From contig OX463780.1 in assembly GCA_949825025.1 (NCBI GenBank), forward strand, positions 48,567,280 through 48,631,279: 64,000 nt of DNA. The letters are read 5' to 3'. A program made the translations under genes and the position numbers. Under the pieces are notes generated by a model, which searched no databases, was not told where the DNA came from, and saw only the letters and a list, made by a program, of their open reading frames with translations. This document shows, piece after piece, positions 10,892-23,080 of the stretch. The number at the start of each line of letters is the position of its first letter. Position 1 is the first letter of the stretch. This DNA comes from Siphlonurus alternatus. Taxonomy: Eukaryota > Arthropoda > Insecta > Ephemeroptera > Siphlonuridae.

Positions 10892-11574
10892 TTTAGTGTG
10901 CTCTTGAACGCGATTTTTTTACGAGCCGACAAACTGTGCAAACTTACCCACCACATTGCTAGCTTGTCTACCGCTAAATATTTTTTTTTTTAATCTTCTC
11001 TCAATATTGTTGGTCCAGTAACAGCTTTTAGTGTGTCAGTAGAGCTAACCTTGATTCCTTCTAACTAGTCTTAATTTTTTACACCTAATTTTGTTTTTAA
11101 ATGATGTATTACGAATAATTAGTAGTTTATAATTTAAATATATTGATTAAATTTATTATAAAAAAAATATAATCTTAATCAAGTTTTTTATACTGTATAA
11201 TACCACAAAAAATTAATTGTTTTTAATTTATGTAATTATGTAATACAAAATATTGATTTTATTAATTGATTAATTTATCAATGAGATATTTTAATTGATA
11301 AAAAAACACTATTTTGAGGTTGAAAATTAAGTTACATGGAAAATTATAATATTAATATAGTATTGGAATATACTACCATAAATAATAATATATTGATTAA
11401 TTAATTTATTAGTTGATCAATAAGACAAATTTTCAATTAATAAGAACAATCATTAACAAAATTTAGATGTTAGAACTCAGGAAAACAAAATAACTATCTC
11501 AGCATCAAAAAACTTATGAAGTTAAATAAATAATTTTTTATAACTAAAAAACTGCCGGTAGGAACTTTTAATAA

Positions 11575-11770
11575 AATTCGTAATAAAAAACTGCCTCGTA
11601 GACCACCGAGGGTGTGTCCCTTAGCTGTGACATGCAGGGGGGTGAGGATTACCAGGCAGTTGACGGGATTACACGATGTAACACCCCGGGGGACGTTTGG
11701 CTGATACACAACCCTCCCTAAACACTCGGGACAGAAATCACAATTTGGAGAGTGTGACGTCACAGTTTCT
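11575..11770. other. GC-enriched block of unknown nature
   Basis: This block has higher GC than its surroundings (GACCACCGAGGGTGTGTCCC, TAACACCCCGGGGGACGTTT). A minus-strand open frame of 89 codons covers most of it, but I recognise no domain or splice structure. It may be a diverged repeat. Confidence 0.25.
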
Positions 11771-14439
11771 GGGAGCCGTGTTTCAGTATATTAAATAAAG
11801 TATTATAAAGCGGGAATTTAAGACTGAAAATATCAAGAAATTACGTATTTTCTATACTGATTTCCGTTTCCGATTGTGAACTAAATAAAAGAGGAGCTAT
11901 TTACGTCACTTCCGGAAATTTTTAGGCGTAAACTCTCGCTTGTTTGTACTTAAAATTATACAATATAAAGAAGAAGTGTATGACAAAACGTCAATTTTCA
12001 TAAATGCTTATAATTATATTTTTGATAAAATACATACAAAACTCAAAAGAACTGCATAATTTACTATTTAGTATTTTATAGCATTCATGATGCATTCATT
12101 TTAAATAATTTATAATATTATAATATTATAGTAAAACAATACTTAATTTCAATTATATTAATTTAATGAAACAGTTTCTTATATTCAAATTAAAACACGA
12201 GCATATGGGTCCTTTGTTCATAATAAATTTGAGTTTGCTCTCTGAAGGATTTTTTTTTAATGACTAGTATTATCATCTTGTGTCAAGATGCTGAAATATA
12301 CTTTTTTTAACCACCAAATAAAAATAATTTGTAAAAAAATAAAATGTAAAAATATTATTTTTCCATAATATAAACAATTTTTGTTAACGTTTTTTCTTAT
12401 ATGAAAAACAACGTTTATAATTATTATTTTACTTGAACTATTTAAAAATGGGCGTTTTTAAGGAACCAGCGTGTTTAATTTTATGTCTTCATTTCTAGTT
12501 TTTGTTGTATTATTTTAGTATGATATTATATATATTTGAGAAATTTTTATAGTAAAAATATTTTAATATTACGGCCTTAATGATAGGTTATAGTTGCAGC
12601 CTCTTTCTAAGTGATAATTTTCTGAGGTAGCTGCAATTATTAATTTTTTTTCTGCGTGTCAAATCACTATAGAGGCCACGTATAAAAGCTGATCTACACC
12701 CAAGGCCCATCTAATGCTAGTTGGATTTGCGTCATACGGATGAAAAAAAATCTATTACTTAAATTATATATTATCATAAATGAAATCTATCGCTTGCCCA
12801 TATAAGTAAAGTAACAAAAAATACAAGTGTAAATTGTTATTTCTTTGTTATCATTATATAAAAAATTGATACATTGATGTGGCTAAATTGCAAAAAATGA
12901 AATAAATAGAAAAGTAAAATATTAGATATATATATATATATGTATCATATTGCTTGCTCTATCTTGGTTTAATTACAAGTTTTAAATTAAAAGTTTAATT
13001 TAATAAGATTGAGTAATGAGTATAGTACTCCAATTTCTTTTTGTTATACTTTTTTCACTAAGTTCTAGTTAATAATAATAATTTTCTGAGAGATTAAATC
13101 GATCGTGGTCACTGAAAAGCAGCACTTTGGCTTGAGAATAATATACTTCTTCCACTACAACAATTTGTCAAAATTTCAAAACTTTTGTGACAGATGTTAG
13201 TTAGTTGATAAAAATAAAAAAATTATAATTGTTGCGAAAAAAATAGGATCGAGTGCATGGGGTATAAATTAGAAAAACATAATTAGGACTGCATGGTGAC
13301 TTGAATCAAAATTTAGTAAAATATTTATAGAAAACACTAAAAAATTAATAAATCAATAACTTGATGATTTGTTTATGTGACCAGCAGATCAATTTCTTCA
13401 TTATCTTACGATGTAAAATATTTTACGATCGGGAAATAATTAGCAATATGGCCACCGATGATGTCATACATCCTTCAGTATAACTGCCAAGCATGTTAAT
13501 GAACGATGTAGCGAATGACAGACACATTGTTCGTCAGTAACAATATATATAATTATTCTAGGAATATTCATGACATTCGTGCATGTATAATATATTTTAT
13601 TAGAATTTACAAAAATAAAATATAATTTTTTTAAAGAATTTATAATCTTTAAAAGGTGTTTATAATTAGCACGTATATTATTTAAATGTTAAGAAGGAAT
13701 GTTGAGTATAACATTGAAAAAAATCTATGAGTGCCATTCATACTTATCTAACGATCTAATAAGTCGTTGCCACTTTTTTTCCTCGATATAATATCAGGTT
13801 GAAAGTTTCGACCGCTGCTAAATCGATTCTAACCTCTCGTAATTTATCCCTACTACGTTATTTTCTGTATAAAAATAATGGATAATATTCACCTTTACGT
13901 ATAATTTAAAAAAAAATTTGACACATGTTTTTTTTTTTTTTAACAAGGCTATAACCAGCTCCTTCCGTATATTATAAACAAAAATTACTGCCAATCAGAA
14001 TTCAATATTCGGTGTAAACTACCGTTTTAAAAATGGTTTAAAATACCTTTTCTTTATAATATAATTTGATACATAAAATGTAACACTTAACTTTTCGACA
14101 TGAATATACTTAAAATTCAACTTTATGAGCAAAAAATAAAAATTCTTTAATTAAAAAACATAAAGTTACACAGAAGGTCCACAGAAGCCTGTATATTATA
14201 TAAAATACAACCTAAAGACGTGTTTTTAAAATGCTTCTTGTTTTTAAATCCTATATTATAGAAGATGCAATTATGTGTATACATAATTATTATCATATAA
14301 TCGTTACCATATTTAAACTCACAATTTGTAGCTTCATCATTGATATTTTTGCTGTTTCTTTTTTATGCTTTTTCAAAATAAAAAGAGTTATATTAATATT
14401 ATTATTATTATGGGTGTTTTAACTCCCAACCTAGTTAGG

Positions 14440-14832
14440 GTGGTTTAGCGCCAGCACCGGGCTCAATTGGGTCAAGATGAAGGCGGGGCGCTGATCCTGT
14501 TGGTGATGTTACGATCCAGCGTCTCCTACTCAGCTGCGGGCAATGAGGGCTTCCCGGATCCACCCGCAAATAGCCCATCACACAGCCTTTCGGGCAGGTC
14601 CTCTCCTAGGCTCGGTGGGACACATTTCCGATCTCAATTTCAATTTCGATTTCAATTTTCAGAAGCAAGGAGTGTACATTATTGTGTCCAAAAAGAAGGG
14701 TTGAGTTCATGCTCGACATATTTGGCAGGTGCTACGGTGGGCCGAGAGAACCTGCGGGCCGGCACGCCCCAGGGCCCCGGGGGCAGACTCCCCTAATGAC
14801 GCCGCCCCACAAGCCCTAATTGAGCACCAAAC
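14440..14832. repeat. GC-rich dispersed-repeat candidate with inverted ends
   Basis: This block of about 390 bp is far more GC-rich than its neighbours. Near its ends are CACCGGGCTCAATTGGG and CCCTAATTGAGCACC, which are imperfect reverse complements, so it could be a DNA element. It contains a CAATTTC/CGATTTC micro-repeat near 14634-14660 and a GGGCCCCGGGGGC string near 14772. A 109-codon plus-strand frame crosses it without a recognisable domain. Only one copy is in the window. Confidence 0.45.
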
Positions 14833-15239
14833 ACGTGCAAGTCAACTTTTTTTTTATATATAATAAAGAGATTTTTTTTATATAAAAATTTAAGTGTAGG
14901 TTATAATATATGTTGAAGGTGAAATCAATTAATATTAAATTTAAGGAATATGTAAAATTTAGATCAGAGAAGAAATGTTATAAAGTTAGAATTCTTTAAT
15001 CAATATAGTAATTTTTATTAATTAAAAATTAAATAATATGGAATTAATCTTTAATATGACATAATACATATTAATTATATACTGCACACATTAAACTTAA
15101 AATACTAGAATCATTTGAGACATAATATATAATTAATATCTATTTGAGATGCTATATAGAGTAAGATTTTTTTTATTATTTATATTTTGTTTACAGAAAT
15201 ACACCCCTAAGAACTTACAGCTCACGGTGAGGTAGTATC

Positions 15240-15465
15240 TAAAAGGTAGGGAAAGAATGGTGGCAACGGCCTGTTACGCATTTGATAATAATAATAATAA
15301 TAATAATAATAATTTTATTTCGAAGGCAAAGGTTGTACAAGACAACATACATCACGTCTGAGGTGATGTATGTTGTCTGAGGTGATGAGGTGAGACTGAG
15401 GGAACCGTGGAAAACCTCAGTCAGAACGAACACCTCTAATTTTTATCAATGGACCTGCTGAAATT
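15240..15465 (-). mobile_element. SINE-like remnant, reverse orientation, interrupted by a MITE
   Basis: Reading the minus strand, it carries GGTCCATTGATAAAAA, a CTGACTGAGG..TTCCACGG..CCCTCAGT body block and AACAGGCCGTTGCC, as in the plus-strand copy near 56600. Its 5' side (minus sense) is separated from the rest by the foldback MITE at 15469-15960. A short AAT microsatellite and a small inverted duplication (CATACATCAC..GTGATGTATG) lie within it. Confidence 0.6.
15284..15313. repeat. (AAT)n microsatellite
   Basis: About ten copies of a trinucleotide ATA/AAT unit, followed by TTTTATTTCGAAGGCAAAGG. Confidence 0.9.
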
Positions 15466-15468
15466 TTA

Positions 15469-15960
15469 GGGCATTGGGTGTAGCACCGGTAGTTGGCAAC
15501 ACTGACGTATCTTCACCATGTTAATTTTTGATCATTGCTCCTCGGAGTAATTTTTATGCTAGAGCTAAGCTGATTGCTGTAGTATCAAGATAATTAGTAG
15601 CCCAAGTGCACAATTTGGCTAAATAAAGCCTGATTGAAAGAAAAGTATTTTTTAGTAATTTTTTAAATTTACATGCATTTTTCTAAAATATAAAAAAAAT
15701 CATTTTCTTTAAATCAGGCTTTATTTAGCCAAATTGTGCACTTGGGCTACTACTATCGGAACCAAAAAGGTGTGCCCCTGAATAGCATATAACTCCCATA
15801 AGGAGAGGGGCACACCTTTTTGGTTCCGATAGTAATTATCTTGATACTACAGCAATCAGCATAGCTCTAGCATAAAAATTACTCCGAGGAGCAATGATCA
15901 AAAATAAACATGGTGAAGATACATCAGTGTTGCCAACTACCGGTGCTACACCCAATGCCC
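15469..15960. mobile_element. 410-bp foldback MITE, copy 2, carrying a nested 80-bp MITE
   Basis: It is nearly identical to 2008-2417 with the same GGGCATTGGGTGTAGCACCG ends. The right flank is TTAA and the left flank TTTA (one mutated base). Removing the nested element and its TA duplicate (82 bp) leaves 410 bp, the same length as copy 1. Confidence 0.92.
15753..15832. mobile_element. 80-bp MITE with perfect 27-bp terminal inverted repeats
   Basis: The ends read CTATCGGAACCAAAAAGG..CCCCT and the exact reverse complement, with a 26-bp loop. It sits between TA (15751-15752) and TA (15833-15834). The uninterrupted sequence in the 2008 copy has a single TA there, so the target duplication is TA, as for Tc1/mariner elements. 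Confidence 0.95.
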
Positions 15961-17345
15961 TTAACCAGGGTAAAAAATGAATCACTGCATTTTCTTACTG
16001 AGGGAACCGTGGAAATTCATGACTTTTAATATCAACATACTGACTTGTGAGTGAAAAATAATTGCAGTAATGCAAAAGAAAAGAAAAAAAATTAATTGCT
16101 TTTTATCGCTTTACATGTAAATCGTTGGTGCTAAAATGTTTATCATGTAGAATTCTATGCAGCTGAAAAAAATTCAATTGAGATATAAATTAAACCAAAA
16201 ATTTCTAGAGCCCTTAAAGTTTTTAAGGTATGATCCTATATACTCTTATAAGATGCAACACCCCCTAAAATTTTAGTTTTAACATGGTCAAAATATAGGC
16301 ATTTTACCCACTTATAATTTTTCTATTAACATTGGCCCTATTGGCTTCTATAAAAATTATACTGATAGATCTGCCCCTGCCACAATGCATCTATAATATA
16401 GCATCAGTTGCAAGTACTGTCATGAAATGAACTCGATGCAAAAAGAGTTATAATAAAGCTACTTGTCATTACTTTAATAGTGCGGTTACAATTTCTTGAA
16501 GTGTAAATGAATTATTATTATCAAGCGGTTACAAGTCAGTAGTTATATTTTCATGGTCCCAAGTGTGAAGTAAAACAAGTGGCTGATATGATACAGTACA
16601 TGCTATCAAATGAGCCGTGAAATGCGCAAGTCCCGCTTGGTTGAATTTGAGACTATATGGGGAGGAGGTTAAATAACAAAATGACACGGGGGGTGACAGC
16701 TGTTCACCCATCCTGTGATATTTACTCAACCTTGACTTTGGTTATTTACCAACTGTTATTCAAAAATGAAGATGTGACTTTTTGTTGTAACAAATATTGA
16801 CTATTGTTATTAAAAAATATTATGTAAATATTTATGCAAAGTTATCGATGCGATATAAAAAATTATTTTGATCGAAGAATGCGAAGTTTAATTGACAGTG
16901 ATTGATGTTTATTTCATTCAACAGATGGCAAAAATTTGATAAAAAAAAATTGTTTTTTATTATTTTTTTTGGAAAATGTGATGATGTGTTTATATGTGCA
17001 TTGTACTTGTTAGATCATGTAGTTGTAGTAAAAAAAAATAAAAAAGTATATGATTTTTAGAAACATAATTATTTTTAAGACAACTGCCACAGTAACCAAT
17101 CACATAACGTAACATTTCAGAAAAAAATATTATTTTGGAACAAAGTCGTCAACAGAATCTTTGACTTAAGATTTGCCGCGATTATGTCAAATAAAGCATC
17201 AGCTTAAATAATATATACTAAATAATAATAATAATAAAAAAATTATTAACATAAATTTAAAATTAAATCTCTTAATTAACATAACGATTTGTCTTAATCT
17301 TAAGACATCCACAGCTTAAATTTGTAACGATGTGACGAACAGTTT

Positions 17346-17650
17346 TTGGTTGATTGCAAAATTATGACGTCTTTACGACAAGGTCAACACCGAAGTGAAG
17401 CTTGGTTATTTCTTGGATGGGTGACCATTAAACTGCTCAAATTAAGCTGCATGTTCTATCGTGTGTTTTCGGAATCATTCGTTCATAGTTCGGGTCAAGG
17501 AAAAGAGACTACTGCAAACGAATATATGCGATGAATGCCTACTAAAATGAATATTCAGTCATCTAAATCACATGTAGGGACATTGATAAAACGGTTCGTG
17601 TTGACCGAGGTTGCAACGGTTTCCTCAATGAAATCAATCAATATATCCTT
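17346..17650 (+). mobile_element. 5S-derived SINE, strongly diverged
   Basis: It keeps ACACCGAAGTGAAGC and CTTGGATGGGTGACCATT from the 5S-like head, then a weak match to the body (CGAGGTTGCAACGGTTTCCTC). It is old and degenerate. Confidence 0.55.
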
Positions 17651-17785
17651 ATTTGTCCTTCATCTTTCTTAATTCGTCCCATGCAGGCAACGTTTGCACG
17701 AGATAATAATTACTATAGGTATAATATTTAACACTGCATTAGCATGGCGCAATGCGCGGTTCTTCTTACATTAATACCAAAGTAA

Positions 17786-18008
17786 AACATAATTGAGCAT
17801 GGCTATAGCCTACAGTGCTTGGATGCGTTACCGTTCCAAGGAAATTTTACGTTGCTTCTTCGCCAGGGATCATTCTCAGTGCATTTGTTTGTTGTTCCCC
17901 TGACTTTGGTCCTCTGATAATAGGTAGGTATAATAATAGACTTGTAATGCTGGTGGTTTCCACGGCTCCCTCAGCAAAATCACATGAATGCTGGGCTGCA
18001 TGCTAATA
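17786..18008 (+). mobile_element. 5S-derived SINE fragment, diverged
   Basis: It carries GTTCCCCTGACTTTGGTCC, GTGGTTTCCACGGCTCCCTC and ATGCTGGGCTGCATG, which align in order with the body of the SINE at 19255. Confidence 0.55.
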
Positions 18009-19254
18009 GAGCGTGCGTTATCATGGCAATACTATGCTAATTCTTTCGCGAGTACAAAATATTGAATAATATTCTTTGTAAAAAATATAACAAATTGCAG
18101 ATTATTTTTAGACTTTTTAGACATCGGAGTATAATATACAGTCATTATATTTTTAATGAATTATTTTTAATTTTTAAAGGCAGTATTTTAACTTGTAAAG
18201 CTCACTTAAAAGGTTTGCAATTCAAGTTTTTAGTTCTTATCATTAATCAAAAATATCTGCAGTGTATCTAACATTATTTTATTATCAAATCAAGATAAAT
18301 GTTTTAATACTACATATTTTTTTAAATTACATAAAATATATATATAGTAAATAATGTCTTGTAACATTTTTCATTTAATAGCTTTTAATACTGTAAATAG
18401 TAGTTATAATAGATCTGTCACTAATGATAATATCATAAAAATTAGATCTAAAAGTCCCCATTAAATAATATTCTATAAACATTATAAAAAAATTAAAATC
18501 GTTAATCAGCTCATGTATAGACTATATATATTTTTTTTACGTACAATTTGAAGTAAAAGTGCTAAAATATTTAAACCTCATGTATTTTTATAAGAATATA
18601 ATTTATGGCATCCTGTATAAAAAAGTACCGCGCGTTTATAAAAAACAAGAAATGTGCAAAAGTACTTTTTAAATTGGCAAGGTGGCTGTCTAAATTGCAT
18701 GTAACGAGAGGAGAAGAGTTAAGTACAGAGTACTTGTTAATACTCAATCTCATTGCAGGTAATAAAACGTGTGTGCGCATGCAATCATCGTGAATTATTA
18801 TACATTCAGTACTTCAGTTTTTTATTGAAGATGATTGCAATCTCTTTTAAGGAAGGTCGATTGTAGAACAAATCGATTTTTATAACAATAATCGAACTTT
18901 TATGAATCAATCTTTTTGTACATATCATAGCAATTACACTTAATTTATAATTAAAATAATTTTTATTTAAAATGGGGCAATCATCAGGGGTGTCTTTTTT
19001 TGTGTCTTATACAAAATAACACCACTTAACCTAAATTTATTCTAAAACTGCCTTAGTGCGACAATTAATGAAGAATCCAATATATAAGACTGTCTTAGTT
19101 TTAGGATTGTTATTAAAATTTGTATTATTTGAAGACCCCCCTCTTCCTTCGCTCAGATTTGTTTAGAGTTCATTCCGGGAATATTAATATAAAAATTATA
19201 CGACTACAAATCCTACAACAATCCTCTAAGTTTAATATACTATAATGAACAAAC

Positions 19255-19655
19255 GTGTGTGGCGCAGTGCGCTTGACCGGGTCTCGTCAGATCACCGAAG
19301 TCAAGCAACGCCGCGCGTGGTTAGTAGTTGGATGGGTGACCATTTTCAATAAAAACCACGTTTCCCACCCAGGGGTAAAACGTTGCGCTTTTCCACTATG
19401 TGGTTCCCCTGGCTTTGGACCATTGCACTTCCGGTTCATTGACAAAAGCTGTAGCGTCCATCCTGGCTGAGGTTTCCACGTTTCCCTCAGCCGCAGGCAA
19501 ATGCCGGGATGGATTTGCAAGGCCGTGGCCGCCCTCGTTCCAGAAGAGCCCGCGAAACGCTCAAGTTAGGGTTTCGGAAGGTTCGGGGTTTCAAAGTAGT
19601 ATGTAATTAGTAAATAGAAGTACCCAATAGGGTTTAATTAAAAACTAAAACAAAA
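19255..19655 (+). mobile_element. Full-length 5S rRNA-derived SINE (SINE3 class) with 13-bp TSD
   Basis: The head (19255-19340) resembles 5S rRNA: GTCTCGTCAGATCACCGAAG, then AAGCAACG, GTGGTTAGTAGTTGGATGGG and TGACC, which includes the internal pol III control region (A box, intermediate element, C box). A conserved body and an A-rich tail follow. Perfect direct repeats ATAATGAACAAAC flank it (19242-19254 and 19656-19668). It needs a LINE partner for movement and encodes no protein. The insertion lies at the left edge of the MITE at 19659. Confidence 0.95.
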
Positions 19656-19658
19656 ATA

Positions 19659-19962
19659 ATGAACAAACTGAATGTTTTTTATTATTGCGATATTTAGATA
19701 GACGACCGTGAATGATATATTTTCAATATTTTTACCGTCAAAATCAATTGGAAAGACGTTGTGACGTCATAGTCATGTAATGTCTTTACCTATACTTGCG
19801 TGTTAAATATTTGCTTGACTATGACGTCACAGTGGTTTTCAGCATGATTTTGAAGGTGTTAGAACTACAAGGGGTTAAATCTGAAGAAATTTGACAGTAC
19901 ACTATTATACATAGCATCAGGTTCTCTATATAAATAAAAAAAATAATGCAGGTTGTATGTAA
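19659..19962. mobile_element. Palindromic TA-MITE, subfamily A (TGACGTCA core), copy 1
   Basis: It starts ATGAACAAACTGAATGTTTT after TA and has GTGACGTCATAGTCATG..GACTATGACGTCACAG as inverted repeats near the centre. It ends in a degenerate GCAGGTTGTATGTAAT. Related copies are at 35205, 39554 and 59610. Confidence 0.8.
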
Positions 19963-20217
19963 TAATATATTATAAATAATAAATTCCATCGTGTCCAAAA
20001 GAAAGTAAAACTAACATTAAATATACGTTTTCCGTTTAAATGGCCACGGTGATATTTTTCACCCATAGCCCCTGGCTGCTTCTGAAAACTCAAACGTGTT
20101 TCTACTGTAAATTATTTCTTCTAATCCTCTTGTCCATGACGGCTAGTATTTGGCTCTCTTCCAATCGTTGTTTTTACGTCATATTTACCACGAGATCTAC
20201 CTACCGGAGTTCAATTT

Positions 20218-20315
20218 TCATCTTTTAAAGTCTCTTCTCGTCTTATTTCCTCCTATTTTCCACCATTTTTGAGGAAAAATAATGAAAAATACGAAATTAA
20301 GGCGTAAGGTTTATT
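20218..20315 (+). repeat. Dispersed repeat family C, fragment
   Basis: TCTCTTCTCGTCTTATTTCC, TATTTTCCACCATTTTTGAGG and ACGAAATTAAGGCGTAAGG align in order with the family seen at 50297, 54216, 61509 and 62248. Confidence 0.55.
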
Positions 20316-20697
20316 CGTAAATTCACAATTTATTTATAATATTTATGAATAAAAAATATATGATGAAGCTTATATATATACAAGTAACGCAAGGAAAATA
20401 AAATGATTATCATCTGATTGTGTATTTACGAACATTTACCAGTTTTATTGAAAATTTAAATTGCTCGTCATGCATCTAAAAGTATTAACTAAAAATTATA
20501 ATTCTTTAGTGTTCAATAATATCATAGTATTTTTTATGTGTTTTTAACAAGTTTCATTTCACGAGATCATTACAAATATTGAAAATTCACCATTTTACAA
20601 TTTAGTTTTACCAAACCACAATTGGGAACATTGAGTAGGCTATGATTCTTAATTGTATCAAAGAATTAATATCTACTAGATATTAATTCTTAATTGT

Positions 20698-20832
20698 ATG
20701 CAATCCATCCCTCCATTTTCCCGTGACTGAGGAAAACGTGGAAACCTGAGTAAGGATGGACACTATGCATGCAGAGCTTTCATCAATAAATTGGTCCAAA
20801 GTCAGGGTAACCATATAGTGGAAATAAAGCTC
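20698..20832 (-). mobile_element. SINE body fragment, reverse orientation
   Basis: Minus-strand sequence matches the SINE body: TGGTTACCCTGACTTTGGACC, ATTGATGAAAG, CCATCCTTACTCAGGTTTCCACG and TCCTCAGTCACGGG. Confidence 0.65.
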
Positions 20833-20929
20833 AATGATTTGTCCCTTTAATAATACGTCCATTTAAACTACTATGATGTAAAATTCTATTGATTTATTAC
20901 AAATCGATTCGCTAATATCGCCCAAGATT

Positions 20930-21000
20930 CAATCAGTCGGCACGTGGCAGTCTGAGACGCCCCGGGAGCTGCAACTGCCGACCAACAGGCTGCTAATTTT
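20930..21000. other. Short GC-rich block, unassigned
   Basis: GGCACGTGGCAGTCTGAGAC and CCCCGGGAGCTGCAACTGCC stand out from AT-rich flanks. A CACGTG E-box is present. No gene is visible. Confidence 0.2.
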
Positions 21001-21498
21001 AATACCTCAACCTTGATATTATCATATGAAGTTCAAGTACTCATGCAAAAATTAAACTGGTTCTAACTATATATTATAATTACGTAGTCATATTGATATT
21101 TTCAATGATATTATTATAAATTTTTGTGTGTTAATGTTATAAAAAATTCTTTAGTTGATTCAATTTTTATTAAAAAAAAATCAAATTTTGGAAATGCATT
21201 TAAAAATAAAATAATTATGCGCTTAAATTGGAGATCTTTTATTCATTTTCTACAAAAATAATTTGACGAGTGAAGATTGGAAGGTTATTTTTTACCTTCT
21301 GTTCGGTTACATCAAGTAGAAAAACTCACATATTCTTTTAGACAAAATTAGGGTTGAAAGTAAAAGAAATAACTTTTCCTTCAATTTTCATTGAATGCAA
21401 ATTTAACTGAACGATTTAAAAATTTTATTGCACTAAACGACTAAAGAATTCATTTTCTTTTAAAGACGAAGAATTATATAATATCATGAATCGTTTCC

Positions 21499-21501
<3 letters not shown>

Positions 21502-21584
<83 letters not shown>
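21502..21584. repeat. (AT)n microsatellite
   Basis: About 41 uninterrupted AT dinucleotides. Confidence 0.97.
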
Positions 21585-21587
<3 letters not shown>

Positions 21588-22329
21588 CAGAGAACTTAAT
21601 AAAACGTGTATTATTAATGCTGTTTATTTTAATTATTTAACACAACTATAAAAATAGCACAGTAAATTATGTAAAAGTTCTTAACTTGGGCATTGAAAAC
21701 TATGAATTACGAGCATTTTTAACTCTAGAATAATCATCTGAAAATCAGATAGTTCTAGTTACAGTACTTTTAATTTAAATAAAACCACCTTAATACATTT
21801 TTTATAACTTCAAATTGTCCAAATTGTGGCATACATACTTGTACAATTAATGTCTGGTTATAACTTTTGTATTTGACTTTTATCGATGCAACAATTAAAG
21901 AAAACCGGTCGCGTCATAAAACCAAAATGTGTAATATAGACCTTATAATTTGTTCACTAATAAAATTAACTTCCATTTTTAAAACTTCTACAACATCTTT
22001 ATGAATACATTCATCTTAATTAAGATTTAAATTCGATATGGAACATAATAATATTTTTTTAATATTACAGATTTGCATAAATTGGAAATTATTTTTTAAA
22101 GCCTGTGGGCAAAATTTTACCTTGCTTCTTTAGCTACGGTAAATGAACTCATGAATATCTAGCAGCAATTACATTTTGTTTACATTGTATAATAATGTAT
22201 ATACTTCGGGACGTTACCTCAGTCTGTGCAGCGTTGTCACGTGGTACATGGAGGCGCAATATAAACTATCATATTAAATTGAAATTATTAGCACTTCTTA
22301 ATTATCTCCCGAAAATCGAAAAATTATTT

Positions 22330-22600
22330 TTATTCTTAATCTCTTGAAGCTGCAGCCCCTATAGATGAGAAATTACGTCTTAAATTCATCCTTTTCATTT
22401 CTAAACTTAAATTTACATCTTTCTGCCTTAAAAAACATATTTTAATTCTTTCTTGCTCAAAGTGAGGATGAAATGAAGATAATATTTCCAAAATTTCATG
22501 CTCAATATTATAAGAGTCGAGAAGACGTAATACTTGAAACTGGTGCGAAATAGGAGGAGAAAAATAAAAGGAAAAACGTCAAAAGTGAATAAAAATTAAA
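22330..22600 (-). repeat. Dispersed repeat family C, reverse orientation, diverged
   Basis: Minus-strand reading gives TCCTCCTATTTCGCACCAG, TATTACGTCTTCTCG, CATTTCATCCTCACTTTGAGC and AAGACGTAATTTCTCATC, in the family order. Confidence 0.55.
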
Positions 22601-22783
22601 ATTATGCATAAAAAAGGTTTTAATAATATCAATGTTTACGTCAAACCTGCGATAATAATAAATTCACAAAGCTGCGTGGGAGGTGTTAAAATACCACCAC
22701 GTCTTACATTCCATCAAGTGCGCAAGAAATTACATGTTAATTCATTTTGCGTAACTTTGGCTTAGTGTAAGAAAATTCTGAAT

Positions 22784-23080
22784 TGGCGGTACTTGAACAC
22801 CCCTGAGCTCATTCGTAATCAGATGTGAGTGAGTTCGATTCCAGGCACCTCTGGATTTTATTTAAAAAGGCTCTTGCTAAAGAACACTCAACTCGTGAAT
22901 CCGGGAGGTGATTGATGGCATCCTATATCGATTACCGGCCATCCTGACTGAGGTATCCATGGTCCCCTCATTCACAACTAGGCAAATACTGGGATCAATT
23001 GCTTGACCATTGCCGCTCCGGTTTGAAAGAGGCCCATAAAATAAGCAACGCTCTACATTGGTTATAAGTCCAAGAAAGGC
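22784..23080 (+). mobile_element. tRNA-headed SINE sharing the body of the 5S SINEs
   Basis: A pol III B-box-like GAGTTCGATTCC lies at 22831-22842. Downstream come GCCATCCTGACTGAGG, ATCCATGGTCCCCTCA, AGGCAAATACTGGGATC, CCGCTCCGGTTTGAAAGAGG and AAGCAACGCTC, corresponding in order to the body of the 5S-headed element. The 5' end is uncertain and no clear TSD was found. Confidence 0.7.

Noticed and set aside
14467..14796. 109-codon plus-strand frame
   Set aside because: Lies within the GC-rich repeat candidate, where stop codons are rare by composition; no recognisable domain.
19255..19340. A 5S rRNA gene
   Set aside because: Only the internal-promoter part resembles 5S; the 5' third and the 3' end differ, and the segment continues into a SINE body with A-tail and TSD.
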